From assembly GCA_029963845.1 (NCBI GenBank), contig JANEYF010005898.1, positions 186,001-250,000 on the forward strand: a DNA stretch of 64,000 bases. The letters are read 5' to 3'. Positions 49,596 to 61,675 of the stretch are shown one piece after another (position 1 is the first letter of the stretch; every line of letters begins with the position of its first letter). The notes under the pieces were generated by a model that had not been told where the DNA came from, did not search any database, and was given only the letters and a program-made list of their open reading frames with translations. Source of the DNA: Rhamnusium bicolor. Lineage: Eukaryota > Arthropoda > Insecta > Coleoptera > Cerambycidae. Made by a program: the position numbers and the translations under genes.

Positions 49596-50865
49596 AAATT
49601 ATTAACTGATATTGAGAGCGAATAAAAATGCTTTTAACTTATTATTAATTATTAAATTCCTCGATATACCTAATGACGCTAAAAAATAATTAATAAAACA
49701 ATTAGCATAATATGGATATTATTTATAAACAAAATTAGATTTATTAACGTTCCTAACGCGGCACGATAGGTTATTCATAATCCAGAAACTAATAATTAAC
49801 ACTTTCCAATAGTTTACAGATGTGATTTATCGACTGTTACAACACGAACGGTATTATTAATTTATCGCGATAGATTTACAATAGTTGTTAATTTATTTAA
49901 ATGCTTAGCGTAGCGAAGGTAAATTGATTAGATTTTCGTAATTTATAGGCTAACGCTATTTGGCTTAACCCCCCTCAGACTTGTTACTTCGAAAGTGGCT
50001 TGAGGTATTATTTTTTAAATGTTGGTAATAAAATAACTTTACACACAAATTTCTATCAAATTTAATAAAACTTTGAAAGTATAATTGATCTGACAGATTG
50101 GCTCATGCAAAATTAAAAGTTTATGAAGTAAATCCTGACGATGTTAATGTCATTTGTGAATATTTTTATGGATGGCAAGTGGCCAGGCAGTCATTACATT
50201 AATTACTGTACAATTATTAAAACTGGCGGATGCGCCGATGATAATTATAACGCCATGAAATTTGCGTTTTAAGAATGTAAAAATTTCACATTGGAAAATG
50301 TAATGTTCTTAACTAATCTAATTATAAATTAATTCACTGCTTTAGTGTCTTTTGAATCGTTTAGTTGTGTCTGCTATTTTTGACTGAACGTGTTATCTTT
50401 AAAAAGAAAGGGGTTGTAGAGGCAAAAAATTATGGCATTGCATCAGTTTGAACATTTATTATGATGAAGGCCTTTTGAATGGTTCGAATAGTTTTTTTTT
50501 ACCACAAAAATATACTTACAACCTCTGATACTTAAATAATTAACAAGTGTCTATAATACTGTTACCCTTTTGTTATGCCGATTTGGTAGTTTTTATTATC
50601 CATTAAAAAAACTTCGCATAAATTTGAAACATTGACATGGTCTTTTATTTATTTATTTATTTTTACTTATTACTAGTACAACCCTTTAGCAGATTGAATC
50701 CAATTACATAATGGGAACACATGATAATACTTGAGATGCAGAAGAATTTAACAATCAAGTCGAAGGTGGCGCAGAATGAAGTCCCCGATTTGTTTTTTAT
50801 ATAAAACTAAGATTAATTAAAAAACAGTGATATTATGAATCAAAAATATTTATTTAAACCCTAAA
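49596..50865. other. non-coding stretch
   Basis: AT-rich with no coding exon or transposon end recognised. A 22-bp direct duplication in the preceding 3' UTR (about 49354-49396) is the closest structure. Confidence 0.35.
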
Positions 50866-50953
50866 AATTTTTTTTGTCACACACTAAAAATAATATCGAC
50901 CAAATGGCCACCCCTAGCATTAATGCAAGAATGAGCTCTTTTTAAAGCATTTT

Positions 50954-51680
50954 TCATAACTTTTCCAGCATTTCAGGTGATATTCTGCCAATTTGTTCCC
51001 GGATGTTGCCTTGTAGTGCTTCCAAGGTTTGAGGATAATTTGCAAATGTCTTATCTTTGAGATACCCCCATAACCAAAAGTCAGGCACAGTTAAATCGGG
51101 AGACCTTGGCGGATATGCCTTATCGGCGTTTTTAGAGATGAGGCGCCCAGGAAACATTCTATTAAAAATGGCCATTGTCTCACGGGCTGTGTGTGTTGTG
51201 GCACCATCTTGTTGATACCACATATCTTCCTGATTAAGTTCTTTCATTTCTGGAACTAAAAAATTCAGCAGCATGCTTCTGTAGCGATCTCCATTTACCG
51301 TAGTGGTTCTTCCTCGATCATCCTCAAAAAAATAAGGGCCGAATATTTTTCTAGCACTAACGCCACACCATAAGGTAACTTTTGGCTCATGTAGCTGTTG
51401 CTGGTGAATAATTTGTTGATTCTCGTTACCCCAGAAGCGATGGTTTTGTTTATTTACAGCTCCATTCAGGCAAAAATGAGCTTCGTCGCTCATTATGATT
51501 TTGTTCCAAAATTCTTCAATTTCATTTTCAAGGTTCACCATAGCATTACAATATTGAAGTCGTTTTTCAAGATCTCCAGGCAGAATTTTATGGGTTGCCT
51601 GTATCTTGTAGGGGAACAAGTGTAAGTCTTTCACTAAAATTCGCTGTAATGAACGTCGGCTAATGTCGGCTAATTTATAA
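50954..51680 (-). pseudogene. mariner-like transposase, N-terminally truncated
   Basis: A minus frame open from about 51680 to 50954 (about 240 residues) begins KLADISRRSLQRILVKDLHL. It carries KIIMSDEAHFCLNGAVNKQN (first Asp), VTLWCGVSARKIFGPYFF, MWYQQDGATTHTARET (second Asp) and SPDLTVPDFWLWGYLK (third Asp). Spacing between the last two Asp is 41. No stop interrupts it, but the N-terminal DNA-binding region ends at a junction with an RT relic at about 51682, so it is truncated. Inverted repeats were not found. Confidence 0.75.
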
Positions 51681-51681
51681 T

Positions 51682-53340
51682 AATAATATTTCAGAAATTT
51701 TTTTTGGACTCTCTAAATTTTGATTATGGATATCATAGGAGCTGCACCATATCATGGACCCATATTAAATTCGCGATCTCACAAATGTAGAAAAACGCAA
51801 TATTAATGTACAGATATTGTTGAATTCGGCAGAGTTTCTAATCATGAACCCAAGGGCTCTAAAACAAGCCGATGTAAGACTGTTCATTTGATCTAGATAT
51901 GCAAGTTTTTAGTCGAACTTTACACCCAGATCTCGAAATGTTTTGGATCTATTTAGAATAGAATTATTTAACGAGTAATCAAAAATAATTGGTTCTGTTT
52001 TATTGGAAAAAGTCATCACAGTACATTTTGCTACATTTAAGGTTAATTTATTTGCAATGCACCAATCAGTTATAATTACTAAATCATCTTGTAACTTTTT
52101 ACAGTCATCGATGCATTTGATATTATAATAGATTTTCATGTCGTCTGCATACAATAAGCAGTTTACCTTCAAATCACAAACAATGTCATTAATAAAAATA
52201 CTAAAAAGAAGAGTACTCAGATTGGAACCCTATGGAACATCGGATGTTGCTGTAATTTGGACAGACTGGTGGCCAGAACATGCGACATGTTGCCTCTGAT
52301 TAGTAAGATATGATTTAAAAAATTTTAGGAGATTCAGTGAGAATCCATAAGCATGAAGCTTCATAATGAGAATGTCATGGTCCAGTCAGCCACATCTTTA
52401 GAGAAATCTGTGTATAAAACATCAGTCTGAGGTCCAGAATTAATAGATTCAATTAAATGTGTCATACAAAAGAGATTTGTAACAGTAGATCTTTCTTTAA
52501 TAAACCCATGTTGAAATTGCCTCAAGCAATTATGCAGATAACAATACATGTATTCATATAATAAAATTTCAAATACTTTGGAAAATTGTTTACTATAGTA
52601 ATTGGTCTATAGTTTTCATTATTAGTCCGGTCACCTTTTTTAAAAACAGGTACAATTTTGGACATTTTCTAAATGGTTGGAAATGTTGCAGAGTTCTTCG
52701 CTATATTAAAAATAATTGTCAGATTTTTTGAAAATATATAAGCACAGTCTTTGATGAGAAATGCTGGAGGTTCATCAGGACCAGTCGAAATTTAGGCTTT
52801 AATTTTTTTAGACTATTGTACACAGCCGATTCTTTAAAATCATATAAGTAAAAATTGTCAACTACTTTTCATTATTATTTTGCTCTACAACCAGAAGACT
52901 AGGCAGTGTAAAAGAGTTTTGGAAATAATCTGCAAAGGAATTGATAACATTTTGCTGATCCTCAATAATAACACCATTATGTATCATCGAAGTTGGGATA
53001 TTGGACACTTTTTTTTTTGTTATTTATGAATTGCCAAAATTTATTTGGATTTTTGGAAATATCATCCTCTAGTCTTTTGCAGTAATTTTTGTAAGCTGCA
53101 TCAATTGATTCTTTAATCACCTTTTTTGACGATTTAAATTCCTCTAGAGACTGGGGATCACCATGTTTTTTTAGTTTTAGGAACGAATAACTCAAGTAAT
53201 TCATACATTTTTATATAAAATTGCTCACCAGTCAGGTTGAAGTCAGAGGATTGATAGAGAAAATTCCAATTTATTTGAGCAAAATTTTGGTGGTTAACGT
53301 AATTAGTTTTTCGAAAATTGTAATGAATAGAATCAATTTT
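51682..53340 (-). pseudogene. CR1/Jockey-group reverse transcriptase relic
   Basis: Minus-strand fragments: NFRKTNYVNHQNFAQINWNF (53300), SLEEFKSSKKVIKESIDAAY (53110), QFQHGFIKERSTVTNLFCMT (52490), TDVLYTDFSK (block A, 52410), VNCLLYADDMKIYYNIKC (YADD, 52150), TFRDLGVKFD (51920) and LGFMIRNSAEFNNI (51850). It is a homologue of the relic at 47300-49201 but far more decayed. It ends at the truncated mariner relic. Confidence 0.75.
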
Positions 53341-53519
53341 TTGTAATTGTTATTTGACCGAGTAGTAATGTTAAGAAGTACAGTTTAGGCTAGATGATGA
53401 CTATCCTCTTTTTTTGAATTGAATACATGTAACCTCCTATTTAAATTTGGAGTAATAAGGTTGTTACAGGATTTAAACACATTTCTTACTTCAGTAATCA
53501 TTTTTGGTAATGGACTACT

Positions 53520-53800
53520 AAAGGTTTTTTATAAAGACCATTACTAATCAAGTTGTCTATCCTTTCATAATAGTCTATCTAAAATAATAACCTCATTACC
53601 CCTATCAGCTTTTTAGTAAAAGCAATTCATTTAGTGCAACCGTTTGGTAATTTTTCTATTTTTTTGTGGATCCTGACTTTCTATTTACTTTAGTCACAAT
53701 ATTTGTGGAGATTTGATTCCTGAAAGCTTCTCTGACAAATCATTTATTGATATTGAATTTAAATTTTAACTCTTGCAATAATCTTATCTAGAATACCTTC
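53520..53800 (-). pseudogene. possible Penelope-like RT fragment
   Basis: A minus frame reads KADRGNEVIILDR then, after a frameshift, YYERIDNLISNGLYKKP. K-A-D-K-G-N followed by a hydrophobic run and a Tyr-rich segment is characteristic of Penelope-like RTs. The match is short, so this is tentative. Confidence 0.35.
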
Positions 53801-55920
53801 AAAGGCAGGTAATGTAAACTTTAATCTCCAGATGAGGCCAACTTGGTTGGCGATACGCGTGTTGAGTGCACGTCAATGTTACTTTTAAAAAATAGCACTC
53901 TGTATAATAAAATACTGCCCGTCTATTGCTCTTCTATTCACGCGCTAGTACCTTGACCCCTACATTATCCGGTGCTAAGCACTCAGTCAGGCAAAACTAT
54001 GTCATTTTTGTATATTCCGTTGTTAAGCCTTCTTATTTCAATAAGACCTATTTTGACGACTTCATTTCAGATGAGGCGGCATGTTTTCTGTCTCATAAGT
54101 CACAGATATTTCAATTATTAAAGCTGACTTATGGCCGTTTCTACACAAAGGAACTCGGATAGCAATGTACCATCGGTAAATTTCAGTATTAGTGCAATCT
54201 ATAAGATTATAATCTTTAACGTCGATTAGTGGTATACAAATAGTGGTATCGCTGTTAGATGTTTCGGTCATATTTCACACTACATTAAACTGTCATGGCG
54301 TCTAATAACATAATATAATAACATAATCTTTCCAACCTTAGTGCTGTTCGCTGTAGGTGAGATGCGGAACATTGTCTTCGGCAGGCCAACGACGAAAGAT
54401 TTCAGACTTTTATGTAAATTTATTAAATTATTTAAGATATATATTTCTGAGAATCTCAAACATGCTAAGTTGTACTTTTTAATATATCGAAAACTAAAGA
54501 CCCCTTTTGATTTTGATAGAAAATTTCTTTTACAGGTATGTCCTATATGATAAGTGGATGAGGAATTCTATTTTCACTATTCAGGATGATCTTTTTAATC
54601 TTGATTCACTAATTAATGAATTTTACAAAATTGTAAGTTCATAAAGAACATGTGTGACGAGTATTTTCTTTATAGAGAAATACGCCACTTATGACACCAT
54701 AAACTACGGCGATAACAGGCGGTTTTAGGTTTTCTCTGGCGCCAGTTCCTCTTTAGAGTGCAGGAACAATACTTTTCTCTATTAACGGACAATAGGGTCT
54801 TGAGTAGCTGCAGTGAAGACCGGTTATGTCCAGAGGTCTAGAAAAAGTAAACCATAAATAAGAACAACACTGCAATAACACCAACAATTTAACAAAATGG
54901 TTTTATTTAGACACATCTGTAAATAAACAATTACGAATAATCGGTACTAACTAAAATATTATGTATATTTTCTTTATTTTTGTTTCAAAAGCCTACTGAC
55001 ATACATCCAAGTAGAAATAAGGGTGTTTTCAACAAAGTGAGATTGCATAGTCGTGCAGAATAAGACAAAAGCGGATAAGCGACCAAACTGCTGGCGGCTA
55101 AAACTACAAGCCAAGTTTATTCTTAATCAAAATTATTAATTGTTAGAGCCGCTGCAGGACGTGAGCGGCTGTGTCTTTTTAAGAGCATAGTTTAATAATG
55201 TACTTAGTTTGACACAAAGTCTGAGTGACACATTGTTAATCCTGGCGTGATTGCTGCCGCAAGGGGACTCAAATCGATAGCTTCAGCCATGGTCGAAACA
55301 GTCAGTCTTCAAAGTAATGCAAGATAACTTAATAATCGTTTAGTTTAAAGGTTGCCTGGAGGGTTAATCATTTCCTGGGCAGAACAGTTAATTTTCAGAA
55401 AAATGCAAATTGCTAGTGTGTGTTCAATGGATATCCACCTAAATGACAAAATTACTACAAAAAAAACAGATGGGTGCACGAACAGAAATGATCGGTTAGA
55501 ATTACGGAAAGAAATAATAGATTAAAAGTTCAAATTCGTTCTACTAAACCTTTAACCATTGATAAATAAACATTCAAAATTAAATACTGAAAACACCTAG
55601 CAGAATTTTTTTTAAGTGTCTAAAATAGTAAAATTAAAGTCAATAAATAAATATTTTATATTTAAGTACAAGTAAATAACCGGAAAATAATTTTCTTACT
55701 CATAGCAGTCCAGGTAATATTCTATCGAATATTGGGATTCTGTACACTGTATTTTCGAACTCAGGGCGTGTGAGTTTATACTTGAAAGGGTTTTTTATTA
55801 ACAATCAGTGTGGTTCACAACTAAGACAGCTCTACATCCAAGAAGTCTGCTTTCATTGCAAACAAAGATAAATTGACGGAGATATGTAGATGTTTCCCTA
55901 ATTTTTACTAATCCGGTATA
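53801..55920. other. largely non-coding stretch
   Basis: Apart from the minus frame at 54062-54271 (listed separately), no gene or transposon was recognised. Around 55145-55175 agccgct / agcggct form a small hairpin. Confidence 0.3.
54062..54271 (-). CDS. small unassigned open frame, 69 residues
   Basis: MTETSNSDTTICIPLIDVKD starts at 54271, followed by NLIDCTNTEIYRWYIAIRVP and ALIIEISVTYETENMPPHLK before the stop. Residue use is balanced and looks protein-like. No signal peptide or membrane segment is evident and I do not recognise it. It could be a first exon, a fragment of a decayed element or chance. Confidence 0.25.
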   Translation of the reverse strand: MTETSNSDTTICIPLIDVKDYNLIDCTNTEIYRWYIAIRVPLCRNGHKSALIIEISVTYETENMPPHLK

Positions 55921-58332
55921 CCGGGTGCCTACGATATTACTAGCCTATAACTTCCTTAAAAAAAAATATATCGATTTCAAATTTTGGGATGTTGTATGGT
56001 TGAATACGGTGCACAGTTTGATTTCTTCAAGATCTGATTTTCATTTCCGGTTTAACCGGAAACAGTATATAATTTGTTATTTTTCATGGAATACCCTGTA
56101 TATTATTCGAAATATAGATTGCACAGAAAATTGTAGGTCCAAAACATGTAGCATACCCTATATCTATCTTTGACAGTTTTCGAGATAATGGCGGTTGAAA
56201 ATGTTATATCAATCATAAATTATTTCATTTTCACATAAAACAAATGAATAGAGGAACAAATCTGTTACGGTTATTTAAGTTTTTTGATGAGTAAACTTTG
56301 AGAGTCATAAAAAGTTTATTTCCGGCTGAACCGGTAGTACTACGACAAGTGATTTTCAGGCTCAAATTACTTCGATATTTTTAATGGAACACCCTATATT
56401 GAACCTTAAATTTACATTCTACTAACCTTTCTGGATATTTTTTGTTTGTGTCTCCTGTCTAAACCTAGTAGTTTATGAGATATCGGCGACTGAATGTTCA
56501 CCTGCACTGTCACAAAGGCTACACAATAAAAAATGTTGTTTAAACAGAACATTGATTCAAGAGGGCTGTGTCTCTCGACAGTTGGCATTTAATTTTTGCG
56601 TTTTATTCTTGATTTACCTTTTAGTAAGTGTTTAAATGTTATCTGGTTGTTAAAAATGGCTGTGTTTAGGCGCGAGCATCAAATTGATATGTTATTAGTA
56701 TATGGAGAGGTAAGAAAAAACCGAGGGAAGCCAGAGCATTGTATGGTCGACGTTATCCAGAACGCGACCAATATTTTCCATGGTTGGAAGAACATTTAAA
56801 AAGGGAAAATGATAATGAACACGAGAACACATTTATTGTAAATGAGGAGGCAGAGATAAACACACTGGCCTGTGTTGAGATTGATCCAACAAGTTCTACA
56901 AGGCAAATTGCCAATGGTATTGGGATATCTCCCGAAAGTGTTAGAAAGATTCTACATAAACATAAGTACAAATCTTTTAAGTACCAAATCCATCAGCATC
57001 TTTACGAGGGAGATTATCAACGAAGATTGAATTTTTGCAATTGATATCTAGAAATTGAACGTCATCAGCCAAATATAAAATCATGCATTTTATTTTCGGA
57101 CGAATCTCGATTTACCAACATGGGAATGTTTAACAGGAACAATACAAGATATTGGGCAACTGAAAATAACCATATATTTAGAGGAGGGGCTTTCCAAGAA
57201 AGATTTGGCATCAACGTTTGGCTGGGCGTTATAGGAACACATATTGTAGGACCAATATTTTTTGATGGACCTTCAAACGGGGCCCGGTACCTACATTTTC
57301 TACAGAACGAAATTCAAAATTTTATTGAAGTTTTACCTGTGCAGCATGAACATGTTTTCTATCAGCAAGATGGTGCACCGCCCCATAACGCCCGAGTAGT
57401 CACCGACTATTTAAGTGAAACTTTTAATAATCGCTGGATAGGGACCAATGGTCCTATACGGTGGCCGGCGAGATCCCCAGACCTTACACCTTTGGATTTT
57501 TTTACTGGGCCCATATCAAGGAAAAGGTGTATAAGACACAATCACATAACATAGGAGACCTTAGAAATAGAATTACGCAATTGATAAACTCCATTACTCC
57601 AATTCAGAAAGGATTAATTCTTGCCGAGAAGTCAACGGTGTACATTTTGAACATTTAAATTATGGTTAAAATAAATTATACATACCTATTACTTTTAGTG
57701 TTTCACTTTTGGTACTTATTTTATTTTTCTGCTTTGGGCAGATTTAAGACATATGCAGGTGAACATTCAGTCGCCGATATCTCATAAACTATTAGGTTTA
57801 GATAGTGGACACCTGAAACAAAAAATATCCAGAAAGGTTAGTAGAATGTAAATTTAAGGTTCCATAAAAAATATCGAAGTAATTTGAGCCTGAAAATCAC
57901 TTTTCGTAGTACTTCCGGTTCAGCCGGAAATGAAATTTTTATGACTATCAAATTTTACTCACCAAAAAACTTAAATAACCATAACAGATTTGTTCCTCCA
58001 TTCATTTGTTTTATGTGAAAATTAAATAATTTATGATTGATATAACATTCTCAACCCCCATTTTCTCGAAAACTGTCAAAGTTAGTTATATGGTATGCTA
58101 CATGTTTTGGACCTACAATTTCCTGGGCAATCTAAATTTCGAATAATATGCAGGGTGTTTCATTAAAAATAACAAATTTTATACTGTTTCCGGTTAAACC
58201 AGAAATGAAAATCAGATCTTGGAGCAATCAAACTGTGCACCGTATTCAACCATACAACATCCCAAAACTTGAAATCGGCATATTTTTTTACAAGGAAGTT
58301 ATAGGCTGGCTAGTAATATCGTAGGCACCCGG
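55921..58332 (+). mobile_element. Tc1/mariner element with ~580-bp inverted repeats
   Basis: TA precedes ccgggtgcctacg (55921) and TA follows its inverse cgtaggcacccgg (58332). The arms span 55921-56506 and 57754-58332. Each contains two tandem modules with a CCGGTT/AACCGG palindrome and a tggaacaccctata-like end. The interior holds one transposase. Confidence 0.9.
56656..57658 (+). pseudogene. DD41D-type mariner transposase, broken
   Basis: Start MAVFRREHQIDMLLVYGEVR at 56656, a frameshift near 56740, then RRYPERDQYFPWLEEHLKR, ACVEIDPTSSTRQIANGIG (helix-turn-helix region) and SVRKILHKHKY. A nonsense codon at 57042-57044 interrupts before CILFSDESRFTNMGMFNR (first Asp), INVWLGVIGTHIVGPIFF, VFYQQDGAPPHNARVVTDYL (second Asp) and SPDLTPLDFF (third Asp, 41 residues later). 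A further frameshift near 57500 precedes YWAHIKEKVYKTQ. The spacing matches the DD41D group of Tc1/mariner transposases. It moves DNA into TA sites by cut-and-paste when intact. Confidence 0.85.
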
Positions 58333-58849
58333 TATATGTATATGCAAGTCGCAAGACAACCTGAACCAAATAAGTAATTACCCCAGCGATTACCCGTAAA
58401 TCCGCCCGTGCTTTTGCACATTGCTTAGGGCACCAATGATAAACTTTATTTCTTCATTAAGCATTAAAGAATCCCTTTGATTTGTTTTTGTCATTTTCAA
58501 CGTAATAAGGCGTATGTTTCTCAGAAGTATAAACTTTACGACTTTTCGAACTCAAAGATTACATCGCCGCGCCGGTCGTGAGTTAATAGTCACGTGCGAT
58601 TTCGCTCGCTTTTTAATGGATTATACAAAAGTGTTAAATGCAATTTTCAATGTATTAATCAACCGTTTATCTTGTCGTTTCCTTTGTAATTATCGTCAAT
58701 CAAATATTTTTGTTGTTCACATTATAAATTTATCGGGCGGAACTAACTTTTCAATTATTTCGGTATAAAAGTTAGTATTTATGAACTTCAGGTCTAAGAT
58801 TTTATTTAAATATATCTATAGAGGTTGTCCCAGCTCATTCCGACTGAGG
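58333..58849. other. non-coding stretch
   Basis: No coding sequence recognised; the 84-codon frame at 58514-58768 has no motif. Confidence 0.3.
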
Positions 58850-59280
58850 CAAAATGGAATAACCACTGTTTGTTGATCTTTCAACAGCTTTTGATCTCGT
58901 TGATCATGATATTCTTCAAAAAAATATTGAATGCAATGCTATACGAGTTCGTGCAATAAACTTCTAAAATCTCATTTAAATAACAAAACAGTTTTTAGAT
59001 TTTTTAGGTGCTAGATTTAAAGAATTACCTGTTGATACTGGTGTACCACAAGGCAGTGTTTTAGGTCCACCATTGTTTTTTCTCAATACCAATGATTTGT
59101 ACAACTATCCACATTTTATGGTATATTTGCCGTTGATGTTTCCGTTATTGCAAGCGAAACACTAATCACTGATCCTTCTTTCAATTTAAGTACAAATTTA
59201 TACTGTATATCTGAGTATTTTAATAACAAAAAATAGTAATTAACCAGGATAAACGTTCAAGTTCCATCTTGTCAGAAAAA
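58850..59280 (+). pseudogene. non-LTR reverse transcriptase relic
   Basis: Plus frames contain FVDLSTAFDLVDHDILQK (block A, 58866) and VDTGVPQGSVLGPPLFFLN (block B, 59030), with stops between. The catalytic YADD block is degraded. This is a short fragment of a CR1/Jockey-group RT. Confidence 0.7.
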
Positions 59281-59386
59281 AAATCTTTCAAGCTCATTAA
59301 TTAAACATAAAAGCAAATCCATACAGCAAGCGATATACATAAACATATACCTAGTTTTAAACAGGAAAAGACATGTAACACATATA

Positions 59387-61675
59387 CAGGGTGTAGCAGG
59401 ATCATGGTACACCCCCTTTTCTCCTTTAGTTTTGAAGATAATTGATTGAAATTTGGGATAGCCTATATACATAATAAGCGGCACTTTTTGACATACAAGT
59501 GGTTTTTTTCCCTTCCGGTTTCGCCGAAAGTGACACTAACTTTCGATTTTTAAATGGAACACCCTGTATATTATAGCATTTTTGAATTCTGCATAATTTT
59601 CTGAATCCAACGATATCAAATAAAAGACACTTCAAATGTCAATATTTTTTATAATATAATTGTTAGTTTTCCATTTAAGTATGCCATGACGGTTCCGATT
59701 TATTCTAAATGACCCATGTAATGTAGAAAAATCGATATCCCGTCAAAAATTTCGAATTACGTGATTTATGAGTAAATAAATTTCATCAAAATGGTTTTTG
59801 GGGAAAAACTCAATATTTTCAAATGGAACCATATTGGTGCCGTAGTGCCATTTATTACTACTATTAATAAGGAATTTATTCATATATCATATTAAAATGT
59901 GCGATAAATACAAACAAAATTACAGCTAAAAGAAAATAAGAAAATACAATTTTGTTCTAATTACCTTGTTATACATAAGGTGGCTTTGGAATACCAAAAA
60001 TGAACACAAGACATTACAACAGTTGTTCAAAATACTGTTCATTAACGTCAATGCACTTCTGAACTCACATAGCTGTTTCTCGAGGAACGTTCCCCAATTG
60101 CTGGCGTTATGCTATTAATTGCGCGTCTTACTCGTAGCTCCAGGTCTTCACGGGTTGTAACGATGGTTTCGTAGACAATAATTTTTAAATGACCCCAAAC
60201 AAAGAAATCAAGGGTTGTTAAATCATGTGACCTTGGAGGCCCTCTCACAGTATCATTAGTCGAAATTACGTTTTCTCCGAATTTCCGTTGAAGGTAATCA
60301 ATTACTATCCTTGAATTATGGGGAGGAGCGCCATCTTGTTGGAAATACATTCCCTGTCGTAAATGGAAAGGTAATTCAGCTAAACTGTCCTCAATTTCAT
60401 TTTGCAGAAATCCCTAGATTCTGGCACCAGTCAGGAGTCCTTCAAATATTATTGGACCAATGATTCTACTACCGATTATTCCAAGCCAAACATTGAAACC
60501 GAACCGCACTTGAAAGTTACCCTCCCGTAATAAATTTTGATTTTCTTGTGACCAATATTTTGTATTTTGTCGGTTAAATAATCGTAAATTGGTAAACCTA
60601 GACTCGTCCGAAAATAAAATCATTCCTAAAAAATCATTGTTTGGCTGCACGTTATTCTGCAAAATCCAATTGCAATATTCCATCCTACGTTCGTAATCAT
60701 TTTCGTACAAGTGCTGGTGCAATTGGCATTTAAAAGATTTGGTGGTATTTGTACAAAATTCGGCTTACTGTTTGGTGACTGATTTCCAATTCAAACCCAA
60801 TTTGCCTTAAAGAAACAGTCTTATCAACTTCTACTCGAGCCAAAACATTAATTTCCGTTCTTTCGTCAAGTATGAAATTTTCTTCGGGATCATTGTTGGG
60901 CTCTTCGGTCACTCCGAAATTAATTTTCACGACGATTAAAATATTTTCTCGCTGGAAATTGTCTATCAGGATATCGTTTGGCATGAAGGTGTCTAGCCTC
61001 AACGGCATTTTTTCTACATTCCCCATAAATAATTAACATGTCCACTTCTTCATCTCTTGTATAAATTTGCGGCATTTTGAACATAATTAAGAAAAATTTT
61101 AAACAATTTTTAAAGACACAATAAAAACACCGGTAAGCCAACAAATGTTTGACAAGCTAAATATTTCATTGTTTTCAAAGCCATCTTAGTTAGTTACTTC
61201 TTAACATTTAATTGGAACAAAATTGTATTTTCTTATTTTCTTTTAGCTGTAATTTTGTTTGTATTTATCGCACATTTTAATACGACATATCAATAAATTC
61301 CTTATTAATAATAGTAATAAATGGTACCATGGTACCAATATGGTTTCATTTGAAAAAATTGAGTTTTTCCCCAAAAAACATTTTGATGAATTTTATTTGC
61401 TTATAAATCACGTAATTTAGTATTTTTGACGGTATTTCGATTTTTCTAGCATTACACGGGTCATTTAGAATAAATCGGAACCGTCATGGCACTCTTAAAT
61501 GGAAAACTAAAAATTATGTTATAAAAAATATTGACGTTTGAAATGTCACTTATTTGGTATCGTTGGATTCAGAAAATTATGCAGAATTCAAAAATGCAAT
61601 AATATACAGGATGTTCCATTTAAAAATCGAAAGTTAGTGTCACTTACGACGAAACCGGAAGTGAAAAAAATCACT
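59387..61675 (-). mobile_element. Tc1/mariner element with ~460-bp inverted repeats
   Basis: Clear arms are 59499-59959 and 61211-61675. The left outer end (TA then cagggtgtagcagg at 59387) fits the family pattern, but its partner on the right is missing, so the right terminus is uncertain. Inside both arms sits a TA/cagg(g/a)tgttccattt junction (59577 and 61617). The transposase is on the minus strand. Confidence 0.75.
60048..61075 (-). pseudogene. DD41D-type mariner transposase, broken
   Basis: A start at 61075 gives MPQIYTRDEEVDMLIIYGEC. After a frameshift, NVLARVEVDKTVSLRQIGFE and SHQTVSRILYKYHQ form the DNA-binding part. Then come HLYENDYERRMEYCNWILQN, MILFSDESRFTNLRLFNRQN (first Asp), FQVRFGFNVWLGIIGSRII, a stop near 60415, MYFQQDGAPPHNSRIVIDYL (second Asp) and HDLTTLDFFVWGHLK (third Asp, spacing 41). 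It is a relative of the gene at 56656-57658 with independent lesions. Confidence 0.85.
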
